A stretch of 64,000 nucleotides of DNA from Thalassospira marina (GTDB lineage Bacteria; Pseudomonadota; Alphaproteobacteria; Rhodospirillales; Thalassospiraceae): contig NZ_CP024199.1 of NCBI RefSeq assembly GCF_002844375.1, forward strand, positions 446,001 through 510,000. The letters are read 5' to 3'. Both the position numbers and the translations under genes were made by a program. Below the pieces are notes generated by a model, which saw nothing but the letters and a program-made list of their open reading frames with translations, was not told the origin of the DNA and made no database searches. Within the stretch, counting starts at the first letter, position 1; the number at the start of each line of letters is the position of its first letter. Below, one piece after another: positions 59,504-64,000 of the stretch.

Positions 59504-60112
59504 TTATGCCTGATCTTCTGACTGTTTGATTTGATCTGGAACAGTTTTGAAAATTTCTACCAGCTGTTGGTAAACCGGGCGTTTGAAGGGAACGATCATA
59601 TCGGGAAGGGACAAAAAGTCGTTCCAGCGCCAGGCATCAAATTCGGGATGATCGCCATGAATGACAAAATCTTCGTCCTGCCCCAGATAGCGCATGGCAA
59701 ACCATTTTTGCTTCTGGCCCCGGTATTTGCCGCCAAAAGCCTTGCCAATCAAGTGCGCGGGCAGGTCATAGGTCAGCCATTCGGGGGTTTCGGCAATGAT
59801 TTCGGCCTTGTCAGTGCCAATTTCTTCCATCAATTCGCGAAGGGCGGCGTCTTTTGGGGTTTCATCCCCGTCAATGCCCCCCTGGGGTAACTGCCAGGCG
59901 CCTTCAAATCCGATGCGGTTGCCAATCCAGACTTCGCCCTTTTCATTAAACAGGGCAATGCCAACACACGGGCGATAGGGAAGGTCGCTTCCGGGCATAT
60001 CGCTATCGCTGGACTGACCGGCATCAATAGGCAGCGGCAAGCCTTCGGGTTTGCGCTTTTTCGACTTCTTTTTCTTGTCGGCCTTGGCTTTTTTTACGGG
60101 GTCTTTGGACAT
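59504..60112 (-). CDS. rppH: RNA pyrophosphohydrolase
   Basis: Nudix hydrolase (202 residues) that removes pyrophosphate from the 5' end of RNAs, starting their decay. The Nudix box occupies 78-100 with conserved G78, E84, R92, E93, E96 and E97. The N-terminal GIALFNEKGEVWIGNR and the C-terminal DAWRWND segment are family features. A Lys-rich N-terminal extension (about 1-22) is unusual; RppH usually begins near residue 45. It lies 6 bases from the DUF610 gene. Confidence 0.92.
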   Translation of the reverse strand: MSKDPVKKAKADKKKKSKKRKPEGLPLPIDAGQSSDSDMPGSDLPYRPCVGIALFNEKGEVWIGNRIGFEGAWQLPQGGIDGDETPKDAALRELMEEIGTDKAEIIAETPEWLTYDLPAHLIGKAFGGKYRGQKQKWFAMRYLGQDEDFVIHGDHPEFDAWRWNDFLSLPDMIVPFKRPVYQQLVEIFKTVPDQIKQSEDQA

Positions 60113-60118
60113 GGCAGA

Positions 60119-61660
60119 TCAGTTACCCTCGATGGTTTGTTCGGTGGCGTCAGCATTGCCTGATGCGCTATCGCCCTTGTGGGCTTCTTCGTCAGACATG
60201 TTTCTGCGCTGTGCGGCGGCGGCTTCCTGCGGGTTCTGCGGGACGACCTGTTTACCGGCAAGGGCGCTTATTGGTGCAAGTTTGACCCCCTGGCGTTCCA
60301 GGCGCTGCGCCCAGTTGCGCAATCGCTGGATCGTCACCGGGTAGGATTGGGCAAGGCCAATGGCAAAACCATCGGTTTTTGCCTTGTTCACCATTGCGGC
60401 AAGCTGGGCATCAATGGCGCGGCGGCTGGGAATGGTATCGATGTTGAAATCAATAATGGCGTTGGGTTCTTCGGTATTGGCGGCAAGCTGCGCGGCAAGG
60501 CTGACCATGCCGCTATTGCTGCCATCAACATACATCAGGCCCGTTTTGTCGAGGAAATCTATCACCGGGCGAATGGAACTGTCCAGATTGGCAAATTTCG
60601 ACCCCAGATGCCCCACCACCCCGGCATAACCTGGAAAACGCGCCAGCAGCCATTCCAGCCGCACAAGGTTTTCACCTTCGGGCAGGCTGGTCATCAGGGC
60701 GCGCGGGCCGGGGTCCGAAAGCGGGAAATCATCGGGTTCCATCGGCAATTGCAGGAACACTTCGTGGCCCATCTGCCGGGCGCGGGCCACAATTTTGGGC
60801 AGGTTATCGGCATAGGGCGACAGGCCCAGCGAAATGTTAAGCGGCAGGTCCTCGATCGCCTTGGTGGTGCGATCCTCGTTCAGACCAAGCCCGGTAACAA
60901 TTACCGCGACATAGGGCTGTTCTGGTTCCAGCGTGAAGGGGCGGGCATAAACCTTGGCAGGCGTGCGGCCATCTTCGGCAATGCGCGGAATGCGGCCAAA
61001 GCTGCCTTCTTCATCCATGCCGGGAATGGGGGCCGGGCGCAGCGGGTCGGGTTCGATTTTTTCATCAAATCCGCCGCCTTCTGCAAGGGCTGCCAGTTCC
61101 TCGGGCGAGGGGCCACTGGCCGAACCGCCACTGCCATTACCCGCCGCCATTCCGCCCGCACCATCGCCCTGGCCGGTTTCCCCGCCTGCAAGGTCCGATA
61201 CGCCCGGGGGCATGTCGGCGGCATTGGGGGCGCCCGCACCGGCTTGGGCGGCGGCTTTGCGACGGGCTTCTTCCTCGGCACGGTTGCGCGCCTCGATATC
61301 AAGCACGCCTTGGGCAATTTCGTCCTGCAATTCGCGTTCAGTGCCGGGGATGGCATCGGTTACGCGTGGTGATCCCATATGAAACAGGCGCCAGCCGGTT
61401 TCAGGGTCCAGCAGGGGAATGGCCGCCAGCGACGCAACGCCAAACGGCAGCAGATAAAGAACCAGCAACAGAAACTTTGACAGGCGCCAGCGCCGTGTTG
61501 GCGGGCGCAGCGGCAAACGGCGCAACTGTTCATCATAGGGCAGTTCTGTAAACGGAACATCCTCCGCCCCCGTTTCGGACGATAAATCGTCGTCCGGTTC
61601 AGGTGCAGAGGATTCCGCTTTGCGGCCACGCCGCATGAATTTGAACAGTTTACCGATCAC
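60119..61660 (-). CDS. Divergent polysaccharide deacetylase (DUF610) family protein
   Basis: Protein of 513 residues with a cytoplasmic N-terminus, one membrane segment (about 61-83), a low-complexity Ala/Gly/Met-rich linker (about 125-190) and a periplasmic NodB-like barrel with AVIVTGLGLNEDRTTKAIEDLP and SLGLSPYADNLPKI. This YibQ-type family lacks parts of the metal site. It lies between ctpA and rppH, the usual alphaproteobacterial order next to envC, which suggests cell-wall work. Catalytic activity is uncertain. Confidence 0.88.
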   Translation of the reverse strand: MIGKLFKFMRRGRKAESSAPEPDDDLSSETGAEDVPFTELPYDEQLRRLPLRPPTRRWRLSKFLLLVLYLLPFGVASLAAIPLLDPETGWRLFHMGSPRVTDAIPGTERELQDEIAQGVLDIEARNRAEEEARRKAAAQAGAGAPNAADMPPGVSDLAGGETGQGDGAGGMAAGNGSGGSASGPSPEELAALAEGGGFDEKIEPDPLRPAPIPGMDEEGSFGRIPRIAEDGRTPAKVYARPFTLEPEQPYVAVIVTGLGLNEDRTTKAIEDLPLNISLGLSPYADNLPKIVARARQMGHEVFLQLPMEPDDFPLSDPGPRALMTSLPEGENLVRLEWLLARFPGYAGVVGHLGSKFANLDSSIRPVIDFLDKTGLMYVDGSNSGMVSLAAQLAANTEEPNAIIDFNIDTIPSRRAIDAQLAAMVNKAKTDGFAIGLAQSYPVTIQRLRNWAQRLERQGVKLAPISALAGKQVVPQNPQEAAAAQRRNMSDEEAHKGDSASGNADATEQTIEGN

Positions 61661-61696
61661 TGCGGGTCAGTCTCTTCCTGTTCCCGTCACGATCTT

Positions 61697-63019
61697 TCAG
61701 CTTTTCGTTCGGAAGCTGCCATAAAGCGAGATGCCCCGGATCATATCAAGTGCACGGGCAAGCTGATAATCGTCTTCGGTTACTTTTTCGGCATCCTGGC
61801 GGCGTTTTTCTGCCTGGGTTTCAGCATCGCCAATGGCTGAATCCTCGTTATGCAGGGCGCCGTTCAGGTCGGCTTCGGACCGGCGCTGGCCGGTTTCGAT
61901 GGTTTCCACCTTGGACTGCGGCACGATGATATCGGGCACAATGCCAACTTCCTGAATGGAACGGCCCGACGGCGTATAATACCGCGCTGTCGTCAGGCGC
62001 AAGGCCACATTGCCCGGCATCGGCAGAATGGTCTGAACCGAGCCTTTGCCAAAGCTGCGTGTGCCCATGATGATGGCACGGCCATGATCCTGCAGGGCAC
62101 CGGCGACAATTTCCGATGCCGATGCCGACCCGTCATTGATCAGAACGACAATCGGCAGGCTATCGGCAAGGTCGCCTTCCTTGGCGGTGTAACGTTCGGT
62201 GTTTTTGGTATCGCGCGGGCGGGTTGATACGATTTCACCGGCATCAAGGAACGCATCGGAAACCGCAATCGCCTGGTCCAGAAGACCACCGGGATTGTTG
62301 CGAAGGTCGATCACGAAACCTTTCAGTTTCGGGCCGATTTCCTTTTTCTGTTCTTCGATGGCACGTTGCAGGCCGCTAAAGGTCTGTTCGCTGAATTTGG
62401 TAATGCGGATATAGCCGACATCGTTTTTCACCTGCGGGCGCACCGACTGGATCTTGATCACCGCACGGGTCAGCGTCACATCGAAAGGTGCCTGTTCGCC
62501 CTTGCGCACGATGGTCAGGCGAATGTCGGTATTGACCTTGCCGCGCATCAGATCAACGGCATCGTTAAGCGGCAGGCCGCGCACCGATTTGCCATCGATA
62601 TTGGTAATGAAATCGCCTGGTTGCAGCCCGGCTTTTTCGGCAGGAGTATCAAAGATCGGGGAAATGACTTTGACAAAGCCGTTTTCCTGCGTGACTTCAA
62701 TGCCCAGCCCGCCAAATTCACCGCGGGTATCAACCTGCATATCCTTGAAATTATCCATATCAAGATAGGATGAATGCGGGTCAAGCGATGTCAGCATGCC
62801 GTTAATGGCGGCTTCGATCAGCTTTTTGTCATCAACCGGTTCGACATATTTGGCTTTGACCTGTTCAAACACGTCGCCAAACAGGTTAAGCAACCGATAG
62901 GTTTCTGCTGATGATGTCGGGGAATCACTTGTGACCGGGGCCTGCGCCAAAACAGGCGACGCAAGACCGATATTCAGGCCCGCCGCCAGGGCAAATACTA
63001 CCAATCGAGACTTTTTCAT
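61697..63019 (-). CDS. ctpA: C-terminal processing peptidase (S41 family)
   Basis: Periplasmic serine protease (440 residues) with a signal peptide (about 1-25), a PDZ domain (GLGIEVTQENGFVKVISP, about 104-120, GLQPGDFITNIDG, 131-143) and an S41 catalytic domain. Probable catalytic dyad Ser300 (NDGSASASE) and Lys325 (GTRSFGKGSVQT). It trims proteins involved in cell-wall turnover. It overlaps envC by 4 bases. Confidence 0.95.
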   Translation of the reverse strand: MKKSRLVVFALAAGLNIGLASPVLAQAPVTSDSPTSSAETYRLLNLFGDVFEQVKAKYVEPVDDKKLIEAAINGMLTSLDPHSSYLDMDNFKDMQVDTRGEFGGLGIEVTQENGFVKVISPIFDTPAEKAGLQPGDFITNIDGKSVRGLPLNDAVDLMRGKVNTDIRLTIVRKGEQAPFDVTLTRAVIKIQSVRPQVKNDVGYIRITKFSEQTFSGLQRAIEEQKKEIGPKLKGFVIDLRNNPGGLLDQAIAVSDAFLDAGEIVSTRPRDTKNTERYTAKEGDLADSLPIVVLINDGSASASEIVAGALQDHGRAIIMGTRSFGKGSVQTILPMPGNVALRLTTARYYTPSGRSIQEVGIVPDIIVPQSKVETIETGQRRSEADLNGALHNEDSAIGDAETQAEKRRQDAEKVTEDDYQLARALDMIRGISLYGSFRTKS

Positions 63020-64000
63020 CCGCTTACCTTGCCGTTTTGTGATGCCAGCCAGGGAAGCGGATTGATCGCTTCGCCGTCATGGCGCATTTCAAGATACAGT
63101 TTTGGCCTGTTTTCGCCCATGGTTCCAACAGGTTCACCCGCCAACACATATTGTCCTACCACACTGTCAAGGCGATCAAAACCCGCAACAAGACTATGGT
63201 ATCCCTCGCCGTGTTCGATAATCAAGAGGCGGCCATAACCCCGGAAGGGCCCGGCAAACACCACTTTACCATCAAAAGGCGATACAACCTGAGCCTCGGG
63301 GCGGGTTTCGATCTCAATTCCCTTGGCGTGTGTGCCGCCGGGAAGGCCGCTTTGCACGCTGCGTTCACCAAAAAGTGTTACGACTTTGCCCGCAACAGGC
63401 ATGCGCAAATGGCCGCGTGCCTCGGTAATCGAGCTGGCAACAACCACTTCTTCGGTCGCTTCGCTTTTTTTGCTGCCGGTTTTTGCTGCCGGTTTGGCGG
63501 CCGATGCGGTTTGCGTTGGCAAAACATCGTCAATTTCGCTGTCGGGCCGGTCCTTGACCAGCTCGTAATCGGGTTTGTCGCGCGGTTCGGGCAGGCCCTC
63601 GGCGCGGTTTTTAATGCTGGCCAGCAATTCGCCCAGGCTTTTTGCCTCGTCAGCCATTTTTTGTACGGCACGGGCGGCTTCGCGGGCTTCGTCCTCGGTA
63701 TCCTGGCGAAGCTGGCGTTTATCATCCAGCAGGCTGGAAAGATGTTCGCGTTCGTCGCGCAGTTTGTCGGTCACGCTGGCAAGTTCGCTGCGCCGTGATT
63801 TGATGGTGGCGCGCAGTTCGGTAATTTCGCCCAGTTCGCGTTTCAAATCCTTGGCGTGCTGTTCTACGCCGGGCAGGGCTGCCTTTAACAATATCGCCGA
63901 TCGCAACGTATCCTGCGGGCTGCGCGGCAGGGCGATCATGGCTTCGGGCGGGGTGGTTGACAGGCGTTCAAGCGCCATCAGGATGCGGGCATACTGACCA
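63016..64000 (-). CDS. envC: EnvC-like murein hydrolase activator, cut at the window end
   Basis: The frame stays open to base 64000 (RILMALERLSTTPPEAM precedes and continues past the ATG at 63978), so the start lies outside the window. A coiled-coil region covers about half of the visible part (KDLKRELGEITELRATIKSR onward). The C-terminal LytM domain has replaced zinc ligands (HAKGIEI and KLYLEMRHDG instead of HxxxD and HxH), as in EnvC, which activates amidases rather than cutting peptidoglycan itself. It overlaps ctpA by 4 bases. Confidence 0.92.
   Translation of the reverse strand, partial: GQYARILMALERLSTTPPEAMIALPRSPQDTLRSAILLKAALPGVEQHAKDLKRELGEITELRATIKSRRSELASVTDKLRDEREHLSSLLDDKRQLRQDTEDEAREAARAVQKMADEAKSLGELLASIKNRAEGLPEPRDKPDYELVKDRPDSEIDDVLPTQTASAAKPAAKTGSKKSEATEEVVVASSITEARGHLRMPVAGKVVTLFGERSVQSGLPGGTHAKGIEIETRPEAQVVSPFDGKVVFAGPFRGYGRLLIIEHGEGYHSLVAGFDRLDSVVGQYVLAGEPVGTMGENRPKLYLEMRHDGEAINPLPWLASQNGKVSG

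Noticed and set aside
1..64000. tRNA, rRNA, CRISPR arrays, insertion sequences and prophage genes
   Set aside because: Intergenic regions were read for cloverleaf ends, regularly spaced repeats and transposase or integrase motifs; none was seen.

Overview
The window looks like chromosomal DNA of an alphaproteobacterium, most like Thalassospira or a related Rhodospirillales genus. This is inferred from moderate GC content, the protein sequences, and characteristic neighbour sets: ffh-rpsP-rimM-trmD-rplS, envC-ctpA-DUF610-rppH, a SmoEFGK-type polyol ABC operon with a SorC regulator, and cbb3 oxidase genes with an FNR/FixK-type regulator. No rRNA, tRNA, CRISPR array, transposase or phage gene was found. 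Both ends cut through genes: an iron-type ABC permease on the left and an EnvC-like protein on the right.

Layout. 1-4.2 kb (+): ABC permease end, YggT, DUF167, folD, ycaQ. 4.4-10.6 kb (-): polyol uptake operon (SDR dehydrogenase, ATPase, two permeases, binding protein) and its SorC-type regulator. 11-18.2 kb: asd, a CFA-synthase-like methyltransferase, an orphan with a structured leader, a carboxymuconolactone decarboxylase-like protein next to an ECF41 sigma factor, and a 686-residue orphan envelope protein. 18.4-21.8 kb (-): leuC, a 62-residue ORF, leuD, leuB. 22.7-27.5 kb: a Tam-like methyltransferase and the ffh to rplS translation operon. 27.9-29.6 kb (-): panB-panC. 29.8-35.2 kb (-): ccoG-ccoH-ccoI-ccoS followed by an FNR-type regulator. 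35.8-42.3 kb: a FecI/FecR pair behind a Fur box, a divergent LysR/GST pair, and a heme-receptor-like TonB protein with an STN signalling domain. 42.4-45.7 kb (-): ccoN-O-Q-P. 46.1-48.8 kb (+): a GNAT-like protein, dapF, pgk. 49.4-54.3 kb (+): a three-gene Gld-like ABC system. 54.4-64 kb (-): a divergent squalene/phytoene synthase relative, an outer-membrane protein, a hydrolase, a GFA-family protein, a second Tam-like methyltransferase, a small membrane protein, rppH, DUF610, ctpA and envC.

How genes work together. The FNR-type regulator has the FNR cysteines and the E-SR recognition helix. FNR-like boxes lie upstream of ccoG, ccoN and the GNAT-like gene, and at the last two the spacing to a -10-like hexamer fits a class II activated promoter. 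The cco locus is split by an iron/heme signalling cassette. The ECF41 sigma factor sits beside a decarboxylase-like gene that carries a close match to the ECF41 promoter motif. An intrinsic-terminator-like hairpin lies between a good sigma70 promoter and the ffh start codon, suggesting an attenuator or a short RNA. No clearly new defence or mobile system was seen. The most notable items are this ffh leader, the ECF41 pair, the split cco/heme-sensing region, the Gld-like ABC operon and several orphan proteins.
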